Source of the DNA: an uncultured Sphingomonadaceae bacterium
GTDB taxonomy: Bacteria > Pseudomonadota > Alphaproteobacteria > Sphingomonadales > Sphingomonadaceae
NCBI GenBank assembly: GCA_947504025.1
Contig: CANNFX010000002.1
Coordinates: 124,001 to 188,000 of the forward strand
DNA length: 64,000 nucleotides
Reading direction: 5' to 3'
The position numbers were made by a program, and so were the translations under genes. Shown here in pieces: positions 1 to 7,246 of the stretch. Under the pieces are notes generated by a model. The model searched no databases. It had not been told where the DNA came from and saw nothing but the letters and a program-made list of their open reading frames with translations. How positions within the stretch are numbered: the stretch's first letter is position 1; the number at the start of each line of letters is the position of its first letter.

Positions 1-357
1 GGACACATTCGCAGCCGTTTTGATCAACGGTATAAAGATGCGCCAGCCACCTGCATCGGGGCAGGTGACCTGCAAGCTATCTTGTCTGCGTCCATAAGGA
101 GCCAACACCAGAGCGGAGCGGCACGCTGTTAGCCGTAGTCTGCGGTCGACTGGACTGCGCGCTCCTCCGACGGTGCCCATTGGGGTGCCAGTATAATCGG
201 CAACTGCCCTGTCGATTGAAGCGGGGTCAGTAAACCGCGCGCTTTGCGCTATGGCTATGCTAGGTGTGGTTATTACACCAGCTCCCAGAACCACGGCCGA
301 TACATATTTGAAATAATTCACGAATCTGCTCCATCTGGCGCGAGGATTGCCCGCCAT
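1..357 (-). CDS. flgA: Flagellar P-ring assembly chaperone FlgA, partial (3' end outside the window)
   Basis: Reading the minus strand from an ATG at 355-357 gives 119 codons without a stop to the window edge. Residues about 12-36 are a signal peptide ending near AIAQ. Then come RLRLTACRSALVLAP and a VTCPDAGGWRIFIPL stretch, which match the FlgA pattern of a conserved Cys after RL.L and a V.C....WR.++P strand. FlgA is a periplasmic chaperone for FlgI P-ring assembly. The gene starts 10 bases after the MotB-like gene stops, so the two are probably co-transcribed. It is encoded opposite to the main flg operon. The family call rests on motif reading of an incomplete, divergent protein. Confidence 0.62.
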   Translation of the reverse strand, partial: MAGNPRARWSRFVNYFKYVSAVVLGAGVITTPSIAIAQSARFTDPASIDRAVADYTGTPMGTVGGARSPVDRRLRLTACRSALVLAPYGRRQDSLQVTCPDAGGWRIFIPLIKTAANVS

Positions 358-367
358 TGTAATCAGG

Positions 368-811
368 TCAGTGCAAGCCTCGTGCCAAGCCTATCGCAGA
401 TGTGTCGTCCTCCAGAGTATGCGGCATGTTGTATGCGAAGAACGCCGTCGTTCGGTTCTTTTCCGATTGCTCCAATGCGATATGCGGGGTCTGGCCAACC
501 GCCGATGCGCTTGCCTCGAGCTGGCTGGCACGCTGAACCGCGCTTGCGAAGTCCCCTCGGCGATAATGAATGGTGATCCATAATCGCTCACGCGGGTCGC
601 GCGTATATGCTGCTAGCCATTCGCCAATATCTTCTCCGGACATGAATGACGAATAGATCTTTTCAGTACGCGGGCGGTGCACGGTAGCGCCGTCCAGCGA
701 CACTGGTTGAACTGCCACGGTTGTTGCTGTCGTTATGAACAGAATCAACGACAGGTCGGCTAACAACACCTGCCAGCTTGCCGGAAAGTATATAGGCGGC
801 CTTTCGGTCAT
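368..811 (-). CDS. Small MotB/ExbD-like membrane protein
   Basis: 147 aa from the ATG at 809-811, which overlaps the upstream stop by ATGA; an in-frame ATG at 850 is possible but would overlap 43 bases. A single membrane helix (about residues 9-31) carries an Asp in ADLSLILFI, at the place where MotB and ExbD/TolR have their proton-binding Asp. The periplasmic part (about 110 aa) has a WITIHYRRGD strand and an AVQRASQLEA helix, like a shortened OmpA-type fold, but I cannot see a full peptidoglycan-binding signature. Coupled to a MotA/ExbB-like gene, it is probably the stator or energiser partner. Its true function is unknown. Confidence 0.6.
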   Translation of the reverse strand: MTERPPIYFPASWQVLLADLSLILFITTATTVAVQPVSLDGATVHRPRTEKIYSSFMSGEDIGEWLAAYTRDPRERLWITIHYRRGDFASAVQRASQLEASASAVGQTPHIALEQSEKNRTTAFFAYNMPHTLEDDTSAIGLARGLH

Positions 812-1464
812 GCTTTGCGTCGCCGCTCCGGTGGACTCATGCTCGGACAAGCATCAGTCAATTGCTCACCAAGCCAGTCGAACAGATGCTGACGGTCAGC
901 TTCTTCTTTCTCACCCATCCTTTCGATCCAATGCGCCAGTGGCATTAACGCCAGATGCGCCATCAACAGGCCGTAAAGCGTGCTGAGCACTGCCATACCG
1001 ACTGCACCGGCCAGATCACGTGCCTGAAGACCTCCTGCTGGGAGTTGGCTTAGTGCCAAGAGCGTGCCGGCCAGACCGAAGATCGGAGCAAGCTCTGCAG
1101 CAGCGTATACTGTTCGCAGGGCACGGCGCTGCCGTGTGTTGCGCAGCTGCTTGTATCTCTCATGCTCTGCCATGGCTGCGTGTAGTGATCGGTGCCGAAT
1201 AAGCGCACCGGTGGCATCAGCAATCTCTGGATCGCTGGAATTGCTCGGTTGGGCGCGCAGCACGCCGTCGTGCCGTATGCTTTCAACTTCAGCGGCGATT
1301 TCGGCACGGGCGGTCCCGTAGTCGAAGCGCTTGGTTGCGAGCCCGGCCAACGAGAGAGCCGTCGCACCAAGGCCGCTAGGTCCGGCACGCAGAGCGGTAG
1401 CAAAGAGTGTCCCACCCAGCACAATTGACGCACTGGCAGGATCCCACAGGGCTGAAATGTCCAT
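808..1464 (-). CDS. MotA/TolQ/ExbB-family proton-channel-like protein
   Basis: 218 aa. Hydrophobic segments lie near residues 10-40, 120-140 and 150-175. The segment APIFGLAGTLLAL followed by VLSTLYGLLMAHLALMPLAHWIE matches the TM3-TM4 signature of MotA and ExbB (P..GL.GT, then a small-residue helix with LYG and P). It is shorter than MotA (about 285 aa) and lies beside a small MotB/ExbD-like partner and flgA, separate from the canonical motA-motB at 9535-11257. It is either a second, divergent stator pair or an ExbBD-like energiser recruited to the flagellum. The start at 1464 faces flgB across a 200-base divergent region. Confidence 0.7.
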   Translation of the reverse strand: MDISALWDPASASIVLGGTLFATALRAGPSGLGATALSLAGLATKRFDYGTARAEIAAEVESIRHDGVLRAQPSNSSDPEIADATGALIRHRSLHAAMAEHERYKQLRNTRQRRALRTVYAAAELAPIFGLAGTLLALSQLPAGGLQARDLAGAVGMAVLSTLYGLLMAHLALMPLAHWIERMGEKEEADRQHLFDWLGEQLTDACPSMSPPERRRKA

Positions 1465-1543
1465 CTATTACCAAAGCTCCTTCACGCTCCAGAACGACAG
1501 GTGCGCTTTAGGTTTCAGTACGGCAGGGAAAATCGGCACCAAA

Positions 1544-1592
1544 TTGCCGCGTCCGGCAAGTTTTGACCACATTTCGAATACTTCCGCCGGAA
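1544..1592. promoter_or_regulatory. Two palindromes upstream of the flgB sigma-54 promoter; candidate activator sites
   Basis: TTGCCG-CGTC-CGGCAA (1544-1559) and TTCCG-C-CGGAA (1582-1592) are inverted repeats in the region between motA-like and flgB. The first lies about 85-95 bases before the predicted start of transcription, a normal distance for a sigma-54 activator site. The obvious candidate binder is the activator at 15719. This is inference from position and symmetry only. Confidence 0.4.
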
Positions 1593-1611
1593 ACTTACGG
1601 TTGAATGGCAA

Positions 1612-1628
1612 TTGGCACGGCGCTTGCA
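1612..1628 (+). promoter_or_regulatory. Sigma-54 promoter of the flgB operon
   Basis: TTGGCACGGCGCTTGCA matches the RpoN consensus TTGGCACG-N4-TTGCA at every conserved base, with GG (1614-1615) and GC (1626-1627) 12 bases apart. Predicted start of transcription is near 1639, giving a leader of about 26 bases before the flgB ATG at 1665, with the ribosome site GAAAGGA at 1651-1657. Confidence 0.88.
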
Positions 1629-1664
1629 ATCATCATGGCACACGTCCCTCGAAAGGATTTTGTC

Positions 1665-2012
1665 ATGAGCGGTTCCATATTCGGTATTCACGGCGCAGCA
1701 CTCGAATTGCGTTCGCAGCGCATGGGTATGCTCACGTCGAACATCGCGAACGCTGCGACGCCTGGATACAAGGCGCGTGACATCGATTTCGGCGCCGCAC
1801 TGGAAGCTCGCATGAGCGGAGCCGACAGCCAGCGCGCCGTTACCGGTTCCACGCGCTATCGGGTGCCTGTGATGCCATCGCTGGATGGAAATACGGTCGA
1901 ACTGGCCAATGAACAAATGGCCTTTGCTGAAAATGCGCTGGCTTATTCAGCCACTCTGTCATTCGTTCAAGGCCGGGCGGAAAAGCTGACCCGCGCGCTG
2001 AAGGGGCAATAA
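1665..2012 (+). CDS. flgB: Flagellar proximal rod protein FlgB
   Basis: 115 aa. The start at 1665 is chosen over the longer in-frame ATG at 1605 because GAAAGGA lies 8 bases upstream and because 1605 is ahead of the promoter. The N-terminal SQRMGMLTSNIANAATPGYK is the rod/hook family motif (SNIANA.TPGYK), and the C-terminal helix closes the coiled rod core. FlgB forms the base of the rod with FlgC, FlgF and FliE in the periplasm. First gene of the flg operon and only 2 bases ahead of flgC. Confidence 0.93.
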   Translation: MSGSIFGIHGAALELRSQRMGMLTSNIANAATPGYKARDIDFGAALEARMSGADSQRAVTGSTRYRVPVMPSLDGNTVELANEQMAFAENALAYSATLSFVQGRAEKLTRALKGQ

Positions 2013-2014
2013 TC

Positions 2015-2419
2015 ATGCCCGATAATATGAACATCTTCACAGTGGCCCAGCGCGGCATGTCGGCTCAACTGGTGCGGATGAATGCGGCCGCATCGAACCT
2101 TGCCAATGCCGGGTCCGTCAGCGGCAGCGAGGCAACAACCTATCGCCCGATGCGCGCAGTTTTCGCTGAAGACTTGGACCGTGCCAGCGGCATGTCGACC
2201 GTCCGTGTCGACGGCATGGTGCGTGAAAATACGCCGCCGACCAAACGTCATGATCCGGCCCATCCGCTCGCAGATGAAAACGGAGATGTCTGGGAAAGCC
2301 CGGTCAACGAAACCGCCGAGATGGTCGAGATTATGGAAAGCGCTCGCCAGTACCAAAATCTGGTCGAGGCAATGCAAACGGCAAAGCAGCTGATGCTTGA
2401 AACGATGAGGAGCAAGTAA
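2015..2419 (+). CDS. flgC: Flagellar proximal rod protein FlgC
   Basis: 134 aa. Starts MPDNMNIFTVAQRGMSAQ, followed by ASNLANAGS, a variant of the rod-protein motif, and ends with an AEMVEIMESARQYQNLVEAM helix, the usual C-terminal signature of FlgC/FlgG. Normal length for the family. Its stop overlaps the flgD ATG by one base (TAATG), implying coupled translation. Confidence 0.93.
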   Translation: MPDNMNIFTVAQRGMSAQLVRMNAAASNLANAGSVSGSEATTYRPMRAVFAEDLDRASGMSTVRVDGMVRENTPPTKRHDPAHPLADENGDVWESPVNETAEMVEIMESARQYQNLVEAMQTAKQLMLETMRSK

Positions 2420-2745
2420 TGGATTTGATCACACCAGCCGCAACCCTGCAGCCCTATACGGTCATCGGACCGAATGGGCAGCCAGCGCAAGCGGACGATC
2501 CCAATGCGTTGGGGCAGGGCGATTTTCTGCGCCTGTTGACCACTCAACTTGAACAGCAAGATCCATTCGAACCGGTCGATAACACGCAGATGTTGGCGCA
2601 AATGGCGCAATTCTCCGCGCTCGCCGGTTCGGCCGAGACCAACGACACTTTGAAGCAGATTCTCGGCAAGCTCGACAATCTGATTGCGGTGCAAACGTCG
2701 GAACAAACGGTCGCCGCCGAAGCCACCTCATCCAACCAGGAGTAA
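2419..2745 (+). CDS. flgD: Short FlgD, hook scaffolding protein
   Basis: 108 aa. The N-terminal core is clear: LGQGDFLRLLTTQLEQQDP and DNTQMLAQMAQFSALAGSAE are the FlgD N-terminal family signature. The protein stops where enterobacterial FlgD (about 230 aa) would begin its Tudor/FnIII hook-cap domains, so only the secretion and capping-core segment remains. Short FlgDs are known in alphaproteobacteria. The frame is open with a normal stop and the next gene follows 4 bases later, so this is not a frameshift remnant. Confidence 0.88.
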   Translation: MDLITPAATLQPYTVIGPNGQPAQADDPNALGQGDFLRLLTTQLEQQDPFEPVDNTQMLAQMAQFSALAGSAETNDTLKQILGKLDNLIAVQTSEQTVAAEATSSNQE

Positions 2746-2749
2746 CCTC

Positions 2750-3565
2750 ATGTCTTTTTACACATCACTCAGCGGGCTGAAGAACGCTCAAACTGATCTT
2801 GGCGTTATTTCGCACAACATCGCGAACGCCGAAACCACCGGATATAAAAAGAGTAAAGCCGAGTTTTCGGATCTCGTCGCAGGCGGTGCAAATGCTGCCC
2901 CCAATCAGGTGCGCGGTATTGGTGCAACGTTAGCCGGGATCAAGCAGGACTTCGGTCTCGGAGCTATTGAGCAGACCGGCACTGCGACTGATTTTTCGAT
3001 CAATGGCGACGGTTTCTTCGCGACGGTTCACGGTGAAAGCGGTCGTACGCTTTATACCCGCGACGGCTCCTTCGGCATCGACGGTGACGGTTTTCTCCAA
3101 GATGGTCAAAACAATCGCATGCAAATTTTCGAGCTGGATGCGGCGGGGGATCCGGTCAGCACAACAGCGACAATTGATGCGCAGGTGCCGCCAACTAATG
3201 CAGCAGGTGCATCGCTAGCAGGGATTACCATCGAGTCTGATGGCGTTTTGAATGCCGCCTATACCGACGGCAGCGTTGCCGTAGTTGGCCGGGCCGCTTT
3301 GGTGAACTTCTTGTCGCCTACGGGTCTTCGCCAAACAGGCTCCGCTGCATGGGAGGCTACCGGATCGTCCGGCGCTCCTGAACTCGGCCTGCCGGGCAAC
3401 GGTCAATATGGCACGATCCTCGCCGGTTCGCTGGAACGCTCCAATGTTGATCTGGCAGAGGAAATGGTCGGACTGATTTCTGCCCAGCGCAATTTCCAGG
3501 CGAATGCGAAGGCCATAGATACGGCCTCGCAGCTCTCCCAGACCATCATCAACCTGCGGACCTGA
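2750..3565 (+). CDS. flgE: Flagellar hook protein FlgE (short form)
   Basis: 271 aa from the ATG at 2750, preceded by CAGGAGTAACCTC; an in-frame ATG at 2684 would run deep into flgD. MSFYTSLSGLKNAQTDL and SHNIANAETTGYKKSKAEF are the hook-protein N-terminus, ATDFSINGDGFF and TRDGSFGIDGDGFL follow, and the C-terminus has SNVDLAEEMVGLISAQRNFQ. FlgE polymerises into the hook. It is much shorter than the 400-aa enteric protein, so surface domain D2 is largely missing. FlgF was considered, but the following gene fits FlgF better. Confidence 0.86.
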   Translation: MSFYTSLSGLKNAQTDLGVISHNIANAETTGYKKSKAEFSDLVAGGANAAPNQVRGIGATLAGIKQDFGLGAIEQTGTATDFSINGDGFFATVHGESGRTLYTRDGSFGIDGDGFLQDGQNNRMQIFELDAAGDPVSTTATIDAQVPPTNAAGASLAGITIESDGVLNAAYTDGSVAVVGRAALVNFLSPTGLRQTGSAAWEATGSSGAPELGLPGNGQYGTILAGSLERSNVDLAEEMVGLISAQRNFQANAKAIDTASQLSQTIINLRT

Positions 3566-3570
3566 TCCCC

Positions 3571-4314
3571 GTGGACCGCATGATTTACACCGCACTATCG
3601 GGGATGGAAGCAGCGATGAACCGGCAACGGGTCACCGCAAGCAACCTCGCCAATGCCCAGACGCCGGGCTTCCGCGCAGAAACTTTTACGGTGGATGCGG
3701 CCGAGCTGAGAGGTCCGGCACTGGAAGCGCGCGCGATGGGCAGGGGCGGTGTTTTCGGCGCGGATATGCGTACCGGTGCAATGGTACACACCGGTCAGCC
3801 GCTCGACATCGCAATTGGCGGAAACGCGCTGATGGCACTGCAAGGGCAGGACGGAGCGGAGGTATATTCCCGGCGTGGCGATCTGTCGATCGGAGCGACC
3901 GGCGTGTTAGAAAACGGCGATGGCCGTCCGGTGATGGGCGAGACTGGTCCGATCACGGTGCCGCCTGGCCGCAAAGTCTCGATCGGTTCGGATGGCAATA
4001 TCTTTGCCGCTGATCCCGCCGCACCCAATGCACCGCCAGAGAACCTCGGTAAAATCAAACTTGCCAGCGCCGAAGGCAGCCGGATCCAGAAGGACTTGGA
4101 CGGCTTCATGCGCGTTGTTGGCGGCGGCATTTTGCCGACCGACGAAACCGCGACCGTTACCACTGGCGCACTCGAACAGTCGAATGTGGATACCACCAAG
4201 GTGCTGGTCGAAATGATCGAGGCGCAGCGCGCCTTTGAACGGCGGGCCAAACTGTTCTCGACCGCCGGAGAAATAGACACCTCCGGTGCGCGATTGATGT
4301 CGCTGAGAAGCTGA
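3571..4314 (+). CDS. flgF: Flagellar proximal rod protein FlgF
   Basis: 247 aa from a GTG at 3571, or 244 from ATG at 3580; neither has a strong ribosome site. MIYTALSGMEAAMNRQRVTA and SNLANAQTPGFRAETF form the rod N-terminus; the C-terminus SNVDTTKVLVEMIEAQRAFE is the FlgF/FlgG basal-body C-terminal motif. It sits between flgE and flgG, the usual place for flgF. Periplasmic rod component. Confidence 0.88.
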   Translation: MDRMIYTALSGMEAAMNRQRVTASNLANAQTPGFRAETFTVDAAELRGPALEARAMGRGGVFGADMRTGAMVHTGQPLDIAIGGNALMALQGQDGAEVYSRRGDLSIGATGVLENGDGRPVMGETGPITVPPGRKVSIGSDGNIFAADPAAPNAPPENLGKIKLASAEGSRIQKDLDGFMRVVGGGILPTDETATVTTGALEQSNVDTTKVLVEMIEAQRAFERRAKLFSTAGEIDTSGARLMSLRS

Positions 4315-4354
4315 CACTGAACGCGCCCAAGAGTTACCTAAAGGAACCTAACCC

Positions 4355-5143
4355 ATGCCTACATCTGCCTTGCAAGTCGCCCGCACCGGGCTCGAAGCAC
4401 AAGACACGCGGATGCGTGTCATCGCTCACAACCTCGCCAATATCGGCACGACAGGCTTTAAACGCGACCGCGCCGATTTCGCGACGCTGGCCTATCAGGA
4501 TGTCCGTGTTGCCGGACAGCAATCGGGTGGTGAAACTGCCTATGCTGTCGGCTTAAATCTGGGAACCGGCGTCGCTGTGCAGGGCACAACACGCATCGGC
4601 ACGCAAGGCACGCTCAACACAACGGGCAATGCGCTGGACATGGCCATGGACGGTGATGGCTTCTTCGAAGTCGAGCTGCCGGGCGGCGCGCAAGGTTACA
4701 CCAGAGCGGGCAATTTCAAACTGTCGGCGGAGGGCAACCTTGTCACTGCCGAAGGCTATGCCGTGCAGCCACAGATCACCATCCCGCAAGGCGCGACGTC
4801 CGTATCGGTTGCTCCTGACGGAACCGTCTCCGCAATTTTGCAAGGCGAGGCTGCTGCGGCAGAACTTGGCCAGCTGACCATCGCGAGTTTCGTCAATCCG
4901 GCAGGCCTTCAGGCGACTGGCGACAACTTCCTGCTCGAAACAGGCGCCAGCGGAGCGGCTGAAACCGGCCCTGCAGGGCAAGATGGCCGCGGTAATATCC
5001 GCCAGGGAATGCTCGAGGCATCGAATGTGAATGTCGTCGAGGAGCTGGTCGAAATGATCGAAGCTCAGCGGTCCTACGAGATCAATTCCAAGATGATCAG
5101 TGCGGTGGATGAAATGCTCCGCAACGCCAACCAGACGCTTTGA
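4355..5143 (+). CDS. flgG: Flagellar distal rod protein FlgG
   Basis: 262 aa, standard FlgG length. MPTSALQVARTGLEAQDTRM, then HNLANIGTTGFKRDRADF, a DMAMDGDGFFEVELPGG core and SNVNVVEELVEMIEAQRSYE at the C-terminus are diagnostic. AAAGGAACC lies 8-15 bases upstream of the ATG. FlgG builds the long distal rod that crosses the peptidoglycan through the P and L rings. The gap from flgF (40 bases) is the longest inside this part of the operon. Confidence 0.95.
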   Translation: MPTSALQVARTGLEAQDTRMRVIAHNLANIGTTGFKRDRADFATLAYQDVRVAGQQSGGETAYAVGLNLGTGVAVQGTTRIGTQGTLNTTGNALDMAMDGDGFFEVELPGGAQGYTRAGNFKLSAEGNLVTAEGYAVQPQITIPQGATSVSVAPDGTVSAILQGEAAAAELGQLTIASFVNPAGLQATGDNFLLETGASGAAETGPAGQDGRGNIRQGMLEASNVNVVEELVEMIEAQRSYEINSKMISAVDEMLRNANQTL

Positions 5144-5154
5144 GGAATCTCCTG

Positions 5155-5829
5155 ATGTTTACGAAAAAACAGATGCTTATGCTACTTTCTCCGCTCAGCC
5201 TGATCATGCTTTCAGCATGTGGCGGCGGTGGGCCTGCGCCCGGATTCAAGGCTTCGCTGCCTGTGCCGCCGCCCGTCCAGTCGCAGGTTGCCAGCAATGG
5301 CGCGATTTATCAGGCCGGACTTGGCTATGCCGGGTATCACGAAGGCAACCGTGCGCGCCGCGTTGGCGATGCGCTCACCATCCTGCTCGTAGAAAACGTC
5401 CGTTCGACCAAGGCGACCAATGGCGGGACCAACCGTTCCGGCTCGGCCAGCATCACGCCGCCAACCTCTGGCCTGCTGTCCTTCCTCAACCCCGACGCCC
5501 TTAAAGCTGCGTCCGGCGGGTCGTTCAAAGGGACAGGAAGTGCGGGCCAATCCAGCTCGCTATCGGGCGCCATCGCTGTAACGATCGCAGAGGTGCGGCC
5601 CAACGGAACCGCGCTGGTTCACGGAGAAAAGCAGATGTCGCTTAGTCAGGGGGAGGAGTGGGTCCAGTTTGCGGGCATCATCCGTCTCGCCGATGTCGAT
5701 GTCGATAATAACATCCTGTCGAGCCAGATTGCCGATAGCCGGATCATCTATTCGGGATCCGGCGCGATCCAGCAGGCTAGCAGGCCCGGCTGGCTGTCGC
5801 GCTTCTTTTCCAAAGTCAGTCCATTTTGA
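5155..5829 (+). CDS. flgH: Flagellar L-ring lipoprotein FlgH
   Basis: 224 aa from ATG 5155, which has GAGGA 8 bases upstream; the in-frame TTG at 5140 is less likely. The N-terminus is a lipoprotein signal with lipobox LSAC (Cys followed by GGGG). The body shows RRVGDALTILLVENV and later GIIRLADVDVDNNILSSQ, IADSRI, YSGSGAIQ, which are FlgH signatures. It forms the outer-membrane L ring. Confidence 0.95.
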   Translation: MFTKKQMLMLLSPLSLIMLSACGGGGPAPGFKASLPVPPPVQSQVASNGAIYQAGLGYAGYHEGNRARRVGDALTILLVENVRSTKATNGGTNRSGSASITPPTSGLLSFLNPDALKAASGGSFKGTGSAGQSSSLSGAIAVTIAEVRPNGTALVHGEKQMSLSQGEEWVQFAGIIRLADVDVDNNILSSQIADSRIIYSGSGAIQQASRPGWLSRFFSKVSPF

Positions 5830-5840
5830 GGAGACGGCCC

Positions 5841-6938
5841 ATGTTTCGTATCATTTTCGCCGTGCTTCTGGCGCTGACTGCAACCATCCCCACCATCGCC
5901 CATGCTGAACGCGTGCGTGATATCGGCGCGTTTGAAGGCGTGCGGCCCAACCAGCTGACCGGCTACGGCGTAGTCGTCGGCCTGCAAGGTACGGGCGACG
6001 ACAATCTGGAATATCTGACACAGGCCATGAAGGGCGTTTCGGGCCGTTTGGGTCTGCAATTGCCGCAAGGCGTAAACCCCGGCCTGAAGAATGCTGCGGC
6101 GGTAATTATCACTGCCGAACTCCCGGCCTTCGCCAAGCCGGGCCAGCGCATCGATATTACCGTGTCGACCATGGGCAAGGCCAAAAGCCTGCGCGGGGGC
6201 GCATTGGTCCTGACCGCGCTCTACGGCGCGGATGGACAGGTCTATGCGATGGCACAGGGTAGTCTGGCCGTAGGGGGCTTGGGCGTTTCTGGCCGCGATG
6301 GTTCTAAGCTTTCGGTCAATGTACCGACGGTAGGGCGAATCGCTGGCGGAGCTTCGGTAGAACGCGCTGTGGCAACGGGTTTCGCTGATCGCGGAACGCT
6401 GCGTTTCAACCTGCACAATTCCGACTTTCTGACCGCGCAGCGCTTGCGCGACGCAATCAACCGCCGGTTCCCGGGATGCGCCACAATTGTTGACGGGGTC
6501 TCGCTGGCGCTGGTGATGCCATTTGGCGCTGATCAGCGGTCATCCATGATGGCCGAGATCGAGATGATCGAGGTTACGCCCGGCGAAACCCCGGCGCGTG
6601 TGATTGTAAACAGCCGCACCGGTACAGTAGTAATCAACCGCGCTGTTCGGCTTGCCCCGGCAGCAATCAGTCACGGCAAGCTGGTGGTGCGGATCGAGGA
6701 GGCACCGCAAGTGGTGCAGCCTCTGCCATTCGCCAATGGGCAGACGGCTGTCGAGCAGGCCTCAACCATTTCGCTCGAGGAGCAGGGTAACCGTGTCTCG
6801 CTGATGCGCGGCGGTGCGAACCTGTCCGAGATCGTCGATGCGCTCAATATGCTGGGCGTTGGCGCTTCGGATCTGGTGGTTATTCTCGAAGCATTGAAAC
6901 AAGCGGGCGCGCTGCAGGCCGAAATGGTGGTGATATGA
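5841..6938 (+). CDS. flgI: Flagellar P-ring protein FlgI
   Basis: 365 aa from ATG 5841 with GAGGAG 7-12 bases upstream. A cleavable signal peptide ends at AHA-ER, then VRDIGAFEGVRPNQLTGYG and VVGLQGTGDD, the FlgI hallmark. The C-terminus DALNMLGVGASDLVVILEAL is also typical. It forms the periplasmic P ring, whose assembly needs FlgA (1-357). The stop overlaps flgJ by 4 bases. Confidence 0.96.
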   Translation: MFRIIFAVLLALTATIPTIAHAERVRDIGAFEGVRPNQLTGYGVVVGLQGTGDDNLEYLTQAMKGVSGRLGLQLPQGVNPGLKNAAAVIITAELPAFAKPGQRIDITVSTMGKAKSLRGGALVLTALYGADGQVYAMAQGSLAVGGLGVSGRDGSKLSVNVPTVGRIAGGASVERAVATGFADRGTLRFNLHNSDFLTAQRLRDAINRRFPGCATIVDGVSLALVMPFGADQRSSMMAEIEMIEVTPGETPARVIVNSRTGTVVINRAVRLAPAAISHGKLVVRIEEAPQVVQPLPFANGQTAVEQASTISLEEQGNRVSLMRGGANLSEIVDALNMLGVGASDLVVILEALKQAGALQAEMVVI

Positions 6939-7243
6939 TCGGTACTCCTCAAATCGGTCCCACCCCTGGCATGTCGCTGGTCCCGACTGGCACCACTGTG
7001 CGGGGAGAGGGCGGCGAGCTTAAAGCAGCGGCCCAGCAATTCGAGGCGATCTTCGTTCGCCAGATGCTGGCGGCTGCGCGGGCCAGCGAGTTTGGCGGCG
7101 AACCTTTGTTTGGCGGTCCAGGCTTGCAGCAATTCAACGCGATGCGTGATGATCATCTGGCGGAGGTTGCGTCGGAAAGCGGCGCCTTCGGTTTCTCCAA
7201 GCTGATCGAAGCACAGCTCGCATCACAGGTAGGACGGAGCTAA
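6935..7243 (+). CDS. flgJ: FlgJ-type rod-binding protein, without muramidase domain
   Basis: 102 aa. LKAAAQQFEAIFVRQMLAAA and GGPGLQQFNAMRDDHLAEV match the rod-binding N-terminal half of FlgJ. The C-terminal glucosaminidase half of the enterobacterial protein is absent, as in many alphaproteobacteria, so a separate peptidoglycan hydrolase must open the wall for the rod. No hydrolase gene was seen in the cluster. Confidence 0.9.
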   Translation: MIGTPQIGPTPGMSLVPTGTTVRGEGGELKAAAQQFEAIFVRQMLAAARASEFGGEPLFGGPGLQQFNAMRDDHLAEVASESGAFGFSKLIEAQLASQVGRS

Positions 7244-7246
7244 ATC

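Noticed and set aside
3409..3423. Sigma-54-like sequence TGGCACG-N4-TCGC inside flgE
   Set aside because: Lies in coding sequence of conserved flgE, 150 bases before flgF; -12 element differs; most likely chance.
5748..6416. 222-aa minus-strand open frame over flgI
   Set aside because: Antisense of the conserved FlgI; not credible.
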